A stretch of DNA of 35,754 nucleotides, taken from the NCBI GenBank assembly GCA_030747485.1, contig JASLKP010000015.1, forward strand, positions 1-35,754, read 5' to 3'. The stretch is from Candidatus Thalassarchaeaceae archaeon (lineage in GTDB: Archaea; Thermoplasmatota; Poseidoniia; Poseidoniales; Thalassarchaeaceae). Position numbers and translations under genes: made by a program. This document shows, in pieces, positions 25,796-34,253 of this stretch. The first letter of the stretch is position 1, and each line of letters begins with the position of its first letter. Under the pieces are notes generated by a model that did no database searches, was not told the origin of the DNA, and saw nothing but the letters and a program-made list of their open reading frames with translations.

Positions 25796-27007
25796 ATGAA
25801 CACCTACATGCTGTGTCAGCAGCCTATGGCGAGGCAGCATCGATGGATGGATGACCGCTACAACGAACTTGTAAATGGTGGTCTAAATTGGGAACCACCC
25901 ACTCTAGAAAGTGCTAGTGAACCTGAATGTACAGTTGATGGAAAACGTATGATTATGCTCTCAGCGAACAATTACCTTAACCTCACAACTCACCCAAAAG
26001 TCGTCGCAGCGATGATTTCTGCGACTGAGAAATATGGTGCCGGTAGTGGTAGTGTTCGGGCCATCTCTGGGACAATGGATATTCACTTAGCCGCAGAGTC
26101 GGCAGTAGCGAAATTCAAGGGTGTCGAAGCGAGTCTAATCTACAGTGCGGGATACACTGCCAATGTGGGTCTCATCCCTACCCTCGTCCAGGGTAAACAA
26201 GATGTTATCATTTCAGACGAACTAAATCATGGTTCAATCATCGACGGCGTTCGCCTGACAAAGGCCCAACGTGCAGTATATCCTCACAACGATATGAATG
26301 GCTTAGAACAAGCCCTCAAGGATCATTCTGATGCCGAACGAAAATTGATAATCACAGATGGTGTATTTTCGATGGATGGCGACATCTGTCCTTTGGATGT
26401 CATCACTGAATTGGCTGAAGAACATGATGCGATGATATTCGTCGATGATTGTCATGGTGAGGGTGTTCTTGGGAATGGTGGGGCTGGAATCGTCGACCAT
26501 TTCGGTCTACAAGGAAGGGTTGATTTCGAAATAGGGTCATTTTCCAAAGCACTGGGTGTCCAAGGGGGAATTGTCGCTGGAAGTGAGCAAATGCGAACAC
26601 ATGCATTGAACCATTCTCGTTCGTGGCTACTTTCAGGAAGCCAACCTCCTGGGGTTGCGGCTGCACAGAAAGCAGCTGTAGAGGTGCTGATGAAGGAGCC
26701 TCAACACCATGCTCGATTATGGGATAATACAGATCGATTCCGTTCTGAAATGGAAGGCCTAGGATTTGACCTCGGATTATCAACGACTCCGATCATTCCA
26801 GTCATGTGTGGGGAAAGTCGAATTGCAAAGGAGTTGGTCAATGCACTACGTGACGAAGGGATTGTTGCTGGAGCAATCGTATTCCCAATGGTCGCTAGAA
26901 ACGCTGCACGCGTTCGCAATCAATTGTCAGCAGGGTTGAATGACACTCAATTGGATAGAATTTTGGCAGCATATGCATCTGCTGGTCGAAAAGTCGGTCT
27001 AATCTGA
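25796..27007 (+). CDS. Alpha-oxoamine synthase (Kbl/BioF family)
   Basis: These PLP enzymes condense an acyl-CoA with an amino acid, e.g. glycine C-acetyltransferase (Kbl, threonine breakdown) or 8-amino-7-oxononanoate synthase (BioF). The 403-residue product has NNYLNLTTHPKV, YGAGSGSVRAISGT, DELNHGSIIDG, DGVFSMDGD, VDDCHGEGVLG and the PLP lysine in GSFSKALGVQGG (K251). The phrases NNYL and DDCHGEGVLG resemble Kbl slightly more than BioF, but the acyl-CoA and amino acid partners cannot be fixed. No tdh or other bio gene is adjacent. The start is ambiguous (GTG 25784, ATG 25796); ATG was chosen. Confidence 0.88.
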   Translation: MNTYMLCQQPMARQHRWMDDRYNELVNGGLNWEPPTLESASEPECTVDGKRMIMLSANNYLNLTTHPKVVAAMISATEKYGAGSGSVRAISGTMDIHLAAESAVAKFKGVEASLIYSAGYTANVGLIPTLVQGKQDVIISDELNHGSIIDGVRLTKAQRAVYPHNDMNGLEQALKDHSDAERKLIITDGVFSMDGDICPLDVITELAEEHDAMIFVDDCHGEGVLGNGGAGIVDHFGLQGRVDFEIGSFSKALGVQGGIVAGSEQMRTHALNHSRSWLLSGSQPPGVAAAQKAAVEVLMKEPQHHARLWDNTDRFRSEMEGLGFDLGLSTTPIIPVMCGESRIAKELVNALRDEGIVAGAIVFPMVARNAARVRNQLSAGLNDTQLDRILAAYASAGRKVGLI

Positions 27008-27658
27008 TTATTCTTCACTATCGTGATAGAGTAGGGGTGGATCATCTTCAAGATTTTCAATCGCACTGGTAAAATCAGTATCTGATTCATCACTCTCAAT
27101 GTCGGCTCGTGGTGGGATGGGTGTGGCGCCATCGAACGGATCTAATCCATCTTCTAGTCTACAAAGTAACCTCCACCTTGGTGCCCACGACATGTGTACG
27201 TAAATTGGCCCTGGGATGATGATTAGAAACCATGACAAGTGGTGAGAATAATCCTGTAATGTCTCTGAAAGACCATTTTCAACATCTGTCATGAGTAGAC
27301 ATGTAAACAGAATGAGGCCGAGGAACGGCATTGGATAGATGATTTTTCGAGGCAACGAAACAGGAGGCCGACGAATGATTTTGGATACAACTAGTGAGAT
27401 ATGCCCCGTAATCGCGTTTAGAAGCATGATTGTAACTGCAATGAATCCCCAATCTTTGAGCCATAAATTGTCCCAGTTGCGTGCTTCACCTAGGGGTAGA
27501 AGTAACGAAATTGATACCAATAATCCATAAAAACCACCAATCAAAGCAGGATGAGTAAGGCCAAGAGGATGCCGAGAAAAGCGTTGAGATAGACTTCCAC
27601 CTTGTAGTAAATGGCGTTGCTCAATAGGCAACTCCTCCATTCGATCTTTCCAACCCAT
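27008..27658 (-). CDS. Four-helix membrane protein, unknown
   Basis: The product has 216 residues. A polar N-terminus with a Leu/Gln-rich segment leads to hydrophobic segments at about 36-55, 69-90, 104-122 and 140-156, followed by an acidic, Ser/Asp-rich C-terminal tail of about 50 residues. No known motif is visible. Its stop codon abuts that of the convergent alpha-oxoamine synthase with no gap. The next gene upstream on the same strand, at 27698, encodes another membrane protein with an acidic C-terminal tail, and the two may be cotranscribed. Confidence 0.65.
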   Translation of the reverse strand: MGWKDRMEELPIEQRHLLQGGSLSQRFSRHPLGLTHPALIGGFYGLLVSISLLLPLGEARNWDNLWLKDWGFIAVTIMLLNAITGHISLVVSKIIRRPPVSLPRKIIYPMPFLGLILFTCLLMTDVENGLSETLQDYSHHLSWFLIIIPGPIYVHMSWAPRWRLLCRLEDGLDPFDGATPIPPRADIESDESDTDFTSAIENLEDDPPLLYHDSEE

Positions 27659-27697
27659 CGACTTCGTTCGAAAAACTAGTACCTAAGGTCTTGTGGG

Positions 27698-28396
27698 TCA
27701 ATTAGATTCTGGTGGTGTAGATTTCTCACCGTTTTCAGAATCGTCACTCCTTGACTTCTTTAGAGCTCTTAGTAGCGCCCCTGGCTTGTACCCACTGCTA
27801 CCTTCTTCGGTATCTTCCCATTCTCTTTCGAGTAAACTCTCTCCAGTGTTTTCACGTTCTCTTGCACTCTCAATCGGATCTTCTGCCGCAGGATCTCGAC
27901 TTTGTGCTTCAGCAAGAATCTGAGCCATATTGATTAGAGAAATGAGGTCATCTTCAGGTTCAAAACTCCATCTTGCCAACACATCACCATCTATAGAGTG
28001 GCGCCTTAAGATGTATGAATCTAGAAGGGGGTCCATCGCTTTTACAACTCTATCCCCTTTTGACAACTCTACCCAATCATCTGTATTTGAGACATATACA
28101 ATTGAGATTCCAGTGCTTTCAGTATCGTGCCAGGGGTGGCCAATGCCCAAGGCAATTAAATCGAGATTTTCACGTCTTTTTGAAATGCAATTCATGGTTC
28201 GTCCCATTTCAAAGAATATGGTGATTACAAACAGTATCCAAATCATCGAAGTATTGGATAGCCACCATAGAATGGCAACCAAACATCCGAATGCAATGAG
28301 TCTGTAGGCTGCGCGAATCCACAATTGTCTGGAATCAATCCACTGATCGCCGACCTCTGTATCTGACATCAGTCGAGTTCCTTTCGGGACTGCCAT
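27698..28396 (-). CDS. Two-helix membrane protein with a long acidic tail, unknown
   Basis: The product has 232 residues from ATG 28394-28396; an internal ATG at codon 10 has GGA nine bases upstream and may be the true start. Two adjacent hydrophobic helices (about 29-46 and 50-65) are followed by a soluble beta-rich segment (GISIVYVSNTDDWVELSKGDRVV...YILRRHS), then a charged helix and a low-complexity Glu/Ser/Arg tail. The middle segment loosely resembles a membrane-anchored PH-like or DUF-type domain, but I would not name it. It is divergent from the DUF835 gene across a 157-base gap. Confidence 0.62.
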   Translation of the reverse strand: MAVPKGTRLMSDTEVGDQWIDSRQLWIRAAYRLIAFGCLVAILWWLSNTSMIWILFVITIFFEMGRTMNCISKRRENLDLIALGIGHPWHDTESTGISIVYVSNTDDWVELSKGDRVVKAMDPLLDSYILRRHSIDGDVLARWSFEPEDDLISLINMAQILAEAQSRDPAAEDPIESARERENTGESLLEREWEDTEEGSSGYKPGALLRALKKSRSDDSENGEKSTPPESN

Positions 28397-28489
28397 GCGT
28401 CTGCGAACACTCAGAATATCTCAATGTTGCCTTTCTAATTTCACGACTGATTAATCGGCGATTTCACAAACCTTGTTGAATCGGCATCT

Positions 28490-28507
28490 CGCCCCCTTAT
28501 GGGGGCG
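28490..28507. other. Perfect 7-bp GC hairpin with TTAT loop
   Basis: CGCCCCC and GGGGGCG flank TTAT, a perfect GC-rich inverted repeat in the 157-base divergent gap between the genes at 28396 (minus) and 28554 (plus). It lies 23 bases before the GTA-triloop hairpin at 28531. It could act as an operator palindrome or as an RNA structure in the leader of the DUF835 operon. The rest of 28397-28553 shows no other feature I can name. Confidence 0.45.
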
Positions 28508-28530
28508 GTTGATTCAAGTGGTGATTCTCG

Positions 28531-28545
28531 CGACGCGTAGCGTCG
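28531..28545 (+). promoter_or_regulatory. GTA-triloop hairpin abutting the DUF835 gene RBS
   Basis: CGACGC-GTA-GCGTCG is a perfect 6-bp stem with a GTA triloop closed by C-G. The last G of the stem is the first base of the GGTGAGG ribosome binding site, and eight bases separate it from ATG 28554. This is the same geometry as the hairpins before sufS (ten bases) and before the ABC ATPase (twelve bases). Confidence 0.6.
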
Positions 28546-28553
28546 GTGAGGAT

Positions 28554-30575
28554 ATGGTAGACCTTCCAAGAGGAGATGTGAGCGAGACCCGACGTGGTGG
28601 TGTCGGTGTTCTTGAGTTGCTCCTTGTTGACATGCAGAAGCGTGAAGAATCTGGTTATATTCGATGTGAAGCTGGAGCGCTTGGCGGTGCAGTTGGCCAG
28701 ATTACTGTACGTTCTGGCACTCCTTCGATGGTACTCTTTGAAAGTGCAGATGGAAATCTTTTGATTGGCCAAACCGCAGTGGGGGCATTACAAGAGGCTG
28801 CTTCACTTGAGGGCAGTCAACTAACTCGACACACCGGTGTCGATCTCGACTTGATTGAGGACCTGCATCCATTGGCGCGCCTTCACTTGGATGATGGTGA
28901 AACACTTCCTTGGAGTCAAGATAGTGAAGCAGAGGCGTGGTGGCGTCAACGTCAACGTTCCCGACGTCAATGGAAGAAATTAGATGCATGGACACCTGAT
29001 GATGATACTGAGCAAACTGAATCAGTCATTGAATTGCCTCCACTGCCATTTCATCCAGGTTCTGAAATTATGCCCGGTATGGTTGCGATGGTCGACACCT
29101 CGTCCCCTCATGAATCAATGAAAATGGCAGCACACTTAGGACTCATCGGTCACCCATTATTGGTCATCTCTAGATTGCCTCCTGAACGCTTGGAATCAGA
29201 AATTGGATTACCCGAAGGCGTGACTGCTTGGCTAACAGAGAAGGGTTCTGGTGATACTGTTCTCAAGGCCTCATTAGAAGAGGTGCGCCGGAGTGTGGAT
29301 GATTTCCTGTTTGGTTCATCACGAGCTTGCATCGTCTTAGATGGGATTGAATTTCTCTCTGGAATCCATGGTTTTGACAGAATGATGGAATTGATACGAT
29401 CCATTGTTGATCAAATCACAACGTCAGACCATCTTCTCCTTGTACCCGCAGATCTCGACGTTTGGGATGAGCGACAACGTTCAATCCTATTGCGGGAGGT
29501 CGATTTGTTAGACCCCTCTCGAGTTTATGATTGGTCAGAACGGCCTGCCCGTTTAGAGGGTCATCCATTTTGTTCCGATGATTGGTCTGCAATTGAGGTC
29601 CCTCCTCCAATGAAGGTTGAGTCCCCTGTTCCAGTTGAAGAACCGATTGAATTACAACACGAAGCAAATCGGTATTCGATTAGCGGTTTGGTAGATGAAT
29701 GGCGTGAGGAAAGACATGCTGAGGTGTCTGAAGTGGCCCAATCTGTATCTGATAATTCTGAATCGAGTACAGATGAATCATTGCCTGAATGGGCCACTGC
29801 ACCATCAGCAAATAGAGAATTGGAATCAATTCCTGAAACTAATGAAATTATTCCAGGGGATATTGAAGTAATCGATGAAGTGGTTGAATCTCCCACGATT
29901 ATTCCTGATCCTGAACCACTCCCTGAAATTGCAAAGGGACCTAAATCTGCGACAATCAATCATCGAGGAACAGTTTCTCGTCGTGTCCGTCGAGTCAAAC
30001 GTGTTGGGGATGAACCCCGCCTCGTCATTGGCCAAGGTGTTGAAGTCGGAGAGTTACCATCGTCAGATGATCCGAATCGATTGCCACGAGAGGGATTGGC
30101 ACTAGCTGCATCCAAAGCGATTGATGTCGAAGCCAAGGTTGTTTTACCTGAAGAAGTCGTTCAATATCAAGATGGGTTGAATTCTGCTGCAAGCAATGCC
30201 CGCCTCATCCTTGGTGATTTTGAAGGTAATGACCAAATTGACATGAGGGCGATTGGGATGAATGCAGCCAAAAGAGCAGCCTCAGGCTCAGATTTAGAGG
30301 ACCAAGCTCCTCCTCTGACAACGAACAGTGCTGTACGTGAGGCCAGCAGTCGTGCTCAACGAACGTTGCACCTTACAGGTCGATTAGCGGACTCAGAGAA
30401 GGCATCGATTCGAATGCTTAATTCTACATTCTCAGGTAGTGGTGGAGATGAGTTGACCATTTGGCAACGATTGAAGGTATTAGAGGAGAAAGGTATCGAT
30501 ATTCAACACATTGTAGATGAATTTGATACCAACCCTGATGCCGCTCTAATCGCATTGAAGGAGGCTGAGAAATGA
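28554..30575 (+). CDS. DUF835-domain protein coupled to the DnaA-like ATPase
   Basis: The product has 673 residues from ATG 28554 (RBS GGTGAGG). Residues 1-120 form a small domain of unknown type (IRCEAGALGGAVGQITV...LLIGQTAVGALQEA). About 175-320 match the DUF835 pattern seen in Thermoplasmata and other archaea: PLLVISRLPPERLE, VTAWLTEKGSGD, the strand ACIVLDGIEFLSGIHGFDRMMEL and LLLVPADLD. DUF835 resembles a RecA/KaiC-type core without a Walker A, and none is visible here. A low-complexity acidic linker (about 345-500) and a helical C-terminus follow. The stop overlaps the next start by four bases, so the two products are made together and may form a complex. Confidence 0.75.
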   Translation: MVDLPRGDVSETRRGGVGVLELLLVDMQKREESGYIRCEAGALGGAVGQITVRSGTPSMVLFESADGNLLIGQTAVGALQEAASLEGSQLTRHTGVDLDLIEDLHPLARLHLDDGETLPWSQDSEAEAWWRQRQRSRRQWKKLDAWTPDDDTEQTESVIELPPLPFHPGSEIMPGMVAMVDTSSPHESMKMAAHLGLIGHPLLVISRLPPERLESEIGLPEGVTAWLTEKGSGDTVLKASLEEVRRSVDDFLFGSSRACIVLDGIEFLSGIHGFDRMMELIRSIVDQITTSDHLLLVPADLDVWDERQRSILLREVDLLDPSRVYDWSERPARLEGHPFCSDDWSAIEVPPPMKVESPVPVEEPIELQHEANRYSISGLVDEWREERHAEVSEVAQSVSDNSESSTDESLPEWATAPSANRELESIPETNEIIPGDIEVIDEVVESPTIIPDPEPLPEIAKGPKSATINHRGTVSRRVRRVKRVGDEPRLVIGQGVEVGELPSSDDPNRLPREGLALAASKAIDVEAKVVLPEEVVQYQDGLNSAASNARLILGDFEGNDQIDMRAIGMNAAKRAASGSDLEDQAPPLTTNSAVREASSRAQRTLHLTGRLADSEKASIRMLNSTFSGSGGDELTIWQRLKVLEEKGIDIQHIVDEFDTNPDAALIALKEAEK

Positions 30576-32461
30576 GCACGGGTCGACGAACTGAATTCCG
30601 CGAAGCCATGGAGCGAAGCCGCCGATTCCTTGGACGTTCTGAACGACAAAATGATACGCCATCAGATGATCGTAGTAGTACGCTTTTGGAACATGTTTCA
30701 ATTCGACAACGAGCCAGTGCAGAAGCTAGATTTGCCGCGAAGCATGAGTTGCCAACCGATGCACCAGGTCCTCTGGAACGTTTGTCCATTCTCAGTGGAG
30801 ATGATACTGATTATGCAGAAACGGTCCATGCTCGATTGGAAGCGATGCGAGGGCGAATATTGGAGAGTAGTCCATTGGACCTTGAAGCCACTCCATCTGA
30901 ATTACCTCTAGACACGCCTCGTTGGGTTGTGGGTGAAGATTCAAACCAAGAAATAGATCAAACTGTACCAATTTGGCGAGAAGTCCTGAATCACCAACGA
31001 AATCTGAAACCACTCGAGCCCCTTGGTGAGGCTGAATTGGGCAGCCCCCAAGTGATCGCTTCGAGACCAGCGTCCACATCGGCAGCTCATGCAGGTTTTT
31101 GGCCACCTCTACTGACCTCTCGTCAAGGTTACAATTTCTCTGAATGGCAACATGGTCCCTCGAATCGAATGGCCACTCAAGCTGCAAATGAGATCATAGA
31201 TTATCCAGGGACACGCCTCAATCCATTGCTCATACATGGTGGCTCGGGAACTGGAAAGAGCCACTTATTGTGGTCGGTTGGTGATGTATTGTACACGGGC
31301 CTCCCCGATCGGGATGTTCGTTTAGTCACGGCTGAAACCTTCCCTGCAGAATCTCTTCCCAGTGGATGGGATGATACTCTCATGCAAGCCAGTGCTTTGT
31401 TGATAGATGATGCTGATCGAATCATCAGGAGGCCTGGTGGTGTTGAAATGTTGGCAAAAATGGTGGGTTGGGCGATTGACATTGGCGCTCAAGTATTGCT
31501 CACCTCTTCAAGACGCCTCGCTGCAGATTCATTGCCAATTGGCCGTCTTCGACAGGCTTTAGCCTCGGGTGTTCATGTTGAATTAGGTACACCATCAGAT
31601 GACACCTTGTTACTCTATCTTCGAAGAAAATCTCTTTCGAGAGGAATATCATTGACAGATCCACAGTTGCGTGTAATCGTTGGACGTAGCCGAGGTGAAT
31701 GGAGTCGAACAAAGGCTGACTTTGAAGCGGTTTGTTTGGCCTTAGAAGCAGGTGCAGAATTGTTAGGTCCAGAGGATGTGACTGCCTTATTGTCTGGCGA
31801 AGAACCACCCATGAGGGATAGTGAAATTGAAACTGTACTCGATGCGGATTCAATCGGTGCTCGAATCGTCACTGAAGTACTCGATTCGGTATTATCTGAG
31901 CCTGCAGATTCACGAGCAGAAATTGTCAGTCAACAAATTGATTTAGAAGATGATTACATTGCTCCTGAGATTCATTTACCACCATCTCATTTGGCTGCAG
32001 AACGTCTTGCTGGGGACCAATTACGCGTCCACCTTCAAGATATCGATAGACTTGCACAAGAGGCCAGTTCCATCCCAAGAATTCCTGCAGGAACAAACTT
32101 GGATGCTCTAACTGATTCAGCGATGGACCGTTTAGAGAGCATCATACATGAGCACCGGTTTGAGTTGCGAGAACTCACCGATGAAATTTCAGGTATTTCA
32201 GAACGGATTGGTTCAGCCTCAGAAACGGAATTGGTATCATTCGCAGATCGAATGCTTGCCATCGAGAACCATCTCGGTAAGTTGCGTGAACTTACCAATG
32301 GTGAATTGCCACCACCAGTGGATGATTTTGACCCCAGCGAACTCATCAAGCCAGTACAACACAAGGTATTGGTTCCGCTTGTTGAAGAAGAGATTCTAGA
32401 ACCTCAACGAGCCATTCTTCGTCCAATTAAACGCCGAGTCCTATTGCCAGCAGTGGAATAG
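30572..32461 (+). CDS. DnaA-like AAA+ ATPase without domain IV
   Basis: The product has 629 residues. About 187-410 align by eye with bacterial DnaA domain III: YNFSEWQHGPSNRMATQAA (DnaA YTFDNFVxGxSNxxAxAAA), NPLLIHGGSGTGKSHLL (Walker A 223-230), ALLIDDADRI (Walker B 275-280), QVLLTSSRR (sensor 1), LPIGRLRQALASG in the arginine-finger/box VII position, and GEWSRTKADFEAV in the sensor 2 position. The N-terminal 185 residues are charged and poorly structured. The C-terminus is a coiled-coil-like region (about 475-580), not the DnaA HTH with its DnaA-box motif. It may be a DnaA/Hda/DnaC-type regulator or loader, or a scaffold ATPase unrelated to replication. The start codon overlaps the DUF835 gene. 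Confidence 0.8.
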   Translation: MSTGRRTEFREAMERSRRFLGRSERQNDTPSDDRSSTLLEHVSIRQRASAEARFAAKHELPTDAPGPLERLSILSGDDTDYAETVHARLEAMRGRILESSPLDLEATPSELPLDTPRWVVGEDSNQEIDQTVPIWREVLNHQRNLKPLEPLGEAELGSPQVIASRPASTSAAHAGFWPPLLTSRQGYNFSEWQHGPSNRMATQAANEIIDYPGTRLNPLLIHGGSGTGKSHLLWSVGDVLYTGLPDRDVRLVTAETFPAESLPSGWDDTLMQASALLIDDADRIIRRPGGVEMLAKMVGWAIDIGAQVLLTSSRRLAADSLPIGRLRQALASGVHVELGTPSDDTLLLYLRRKSLSRGISLTDPQLRVIVGRSRGEWSRTKADFEAVCLALEAGAELLGPEDVTALLSGEEPPMRDSEIETVLDADSIGARIVTEVLDSVLSEPADSRAEIVSQQIDLEDDYIAPEIHLPPSHLAAERLAGDQLRVHLQDIDRLAQEASSIPRIPAGTNLDALTDSAMDRLESIIHEHRFELRELTDEISGISERIGSASETELVSFADRMLAIENHLGKLRELTNGELPPPVDDFDPSELIKPVQHKVLVPLVEEEILEPQRAILRPIKRRVLLPAVE

Positions 32462-32463
32462 TT

Positions 32464-32955
32464 TCACACATCTCTGTTCCAAACCCTGAATCCTTTCTCA
32501 GCTACAGCATCTGCTTTGAGATGTGACTGAATGACGGGCAATGAGATGATATCTGCATCCGATTGACGTAATCCTGGACACAATTGCACTGTCTTGCGCC
32601 ATTCTCTGCTTGAACGCATGTTCTCATTCCACCATGGGAATGCCGAACATTGGTCCGGTTTTACTTCGTAGATTGAACAGCTTTTGTCGTCTTCTAGATA
32701 GATACAACTTCCATCATGTGGATTCGATTGGATGACCCATCTCCCATCAGCACTACGTCGACAATCCAAATCTAACCATGATTGTACATCCATGCCTTTG
32801 TGGGCGGCTATTTTTTCAGCATCATGACGAGCAAGAAATACAACGCCTCCAGGTTGATCACAGCATTTACCACAATCTGGTACACAGGAGAAAGGCACCC
32901 CTTCAGAATACCAGGGTGACTTCTCTCGACGCATGTGCCGGCGAGAGAAGTCCAT
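32464..32955 (-). CDS. YkgJ-family cysteine cluster protein
   Basis: The product has 163 residues and belongs to the YkgJ (zinc- or iron-chelating) family. The first cluster is FSCVPDCGKCCDQPGG (C-x3-C-x2-CC), with further cysteines in LDCRRS, GSCIYL, KSCSIYEVKPDQCSAFPWW and LCPGL. The latter CxIYExRPxxCxxFP pattern is the family hallmark. It likely binds a metal or Fe-S cluster in the cytoplasm, but the client is unknown. It ends three bases from the convergent AAA+ gene. ATG 32953-32955 is used; an ATG at codon 8 is an alternative. Confidence 0.88.
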   Translation of the reverse strand: MDFSRRHMRREKSPWYSEGVPFSCVPDCGKCCDQPGGVVFLARHDAEKIAAHKGMDVQSWLDLDCRRSADGRWVIQSNPHDGSCIYLEDDKSCSIYEVKPDQCSAFPWWNENMRSSREWRKTVQLCPGLRQSDADIISLPVIQSHLKADAVAEKGFRVWNRDV

Positions 32956-33074
32956 ACCATGTCACTATCGCTTGTTCACAATTGGAACCAGATAATTTCA
33001 CTGAGATTGATGCAATACACCCAACCCCTGCACTTATACAGATGCCGATATTCGCCGAAGTCGAGGCTTAGAAC

Positions 33075-34253
33075 ATGACCGAGGAAAATGGCAAAGATGT
33101 TCTCTTTGAGGTGACAGAAGAGCACCTCAACACCGGAATGCGTGGCATTCCAGTGGGAACTTGTCGCACCTCGTTTGTCGACCCCAAGAAAGGTGTACAC
33201 TATTGTGGGTACCCTGTTGGTGATTTGGCTGACATGGATCCTGAAGATGTCATCTTCTTACTGTATGAAAAAAGATTGCCCAATCGTCAGGAATCTCAAG
33301 ATTTCAGACATGAATTGGCACAACGAGCCGCTCGTCTTCCTACGGGTGCGTTGCGTGTGTTGGAATCATTGACACCAGGCACAGGTCACCCCATGGATTG
33401 GTTATCTATTGGAATTCAAGCTCTGGGTGTTGCTGAAACAACGGGTGATGTTAGGGCGGACGGTCTCAATTTAATCGCCCGAACACCTGAATTAATGGCT
33501 ACAATTTTCCGACTCAGAGGTGGCCGAGGTGCTCCAGATAAAGCGAGTGAACCTGAACGTGGATTGGTTGAGAATTTCGTTCACCTTCTTGGCAAGGATG
33601 GCGTTGATGCTGAAAAGATGACACGTGCACTGAGAGTGTTCCTCGTATTACATATGGATCACGGTGGTGGAAATCTTTCAACATTCACAGGAAAAGCCGT
33701 TGCCAGTGGATGGGCCAGCCTGTATGCATCTATGGCCAGTGCGATGAATGCACTATCCGGTCCCCTGCACGGGCGTGCCAACCAATCTTGCCTAGAATTC
33801 GTTCAGCGAATTGGTACAGATTCTGCAACAGAAATTGAATCCTTTGTCCGAAAAGAATTGGCTGCAAGGAGACCAATCTACGGATTCGGGCACGCGGTTT
33901 TGCGTGCGGAAGACCCACGTGCAGCAGCACAGTTCAAGTTGGGTGAAGAAATCTGTCCTGATGACCCCAATTTCTTAATCATCAAAACATTGAGAGAAGT
34001 AGCACCGCGAGTACTCGGTGAAAATCCAAAGATTTCGAATCCTAATGCGAATGTAGATATTGCGAGTGGCACTCTTCTCAACGCAGTAGGATTCCACAAG
34101 CCTGAGTACTATACCACCTTCTTTGGATGGGCTAGAATCGCGGGTATTTCTGCCCAGATTCTCGATGAGAGAAATGCAAGAGGGGGTCGTGGTACGCCGA
34201 TTTATCGACCAAAATACATTGCTGCAGATCCTACAATCCGTCGTTTGGAATAA
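33075..34253 (+). CDS. gltA: Citrate synthase
   Basis: The enzyme condenses oxaloacetate and acetyl-CoA to citrate, the entry step of the TCA cycle, in the cytoplasm. The 392-residue product has the catalytic set H196 (LHMDHGGGN), H232 (SGPLHGRAN), H273 (GFGHAVLRAEDPR) and D328 (NVDIASG), and the phosphate/CoA arginine region near RPKY. The wording GFGHAVLRxxDPR and DHGGGN is closer to the mitochondrial form (GYGHAVLRKTDPR, DHEGGN) than to the GFGHRVY form typical of archaeal and bacterial type II enzymes as I recall them. No strong RBS precedes the ATG. The gene stands alone, divergent from the YkgJ-like gene. Confidence 0.94.
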   Translation: MTEENGKDVLFEVTEEHLNTGMRGIPVGTCRTSFVDPKKGVHYCGYPVGDLADMDPEDVIFLLYEKRLPNRQESQDFRHELAQRAARLPTGALRVLESLTPGTGHPMDWLSIGIQALGVAETTGDVRADGLNLIARTPELMATIFRLRGGRGAPDKASEPERGLVENFVHLLGKDGVDAEKMTRALRVFLVLHMDHGGGNLSTFTGKAVASGWASLYASMASAMNALSGPLHGRANQSCLEFVQRIGTDSATEIESFVRKELAARRPIYGFGHAVLRAEDPRAAAQFKLGEEICPDDPNFLIIKTLREVAPRVLGENPKISNPNANVDIASGTLLNAVGFHKPEYYTTFFGWARIAGISAQILDERNARGGRGTPIYRPKYIAADPTIRRLE

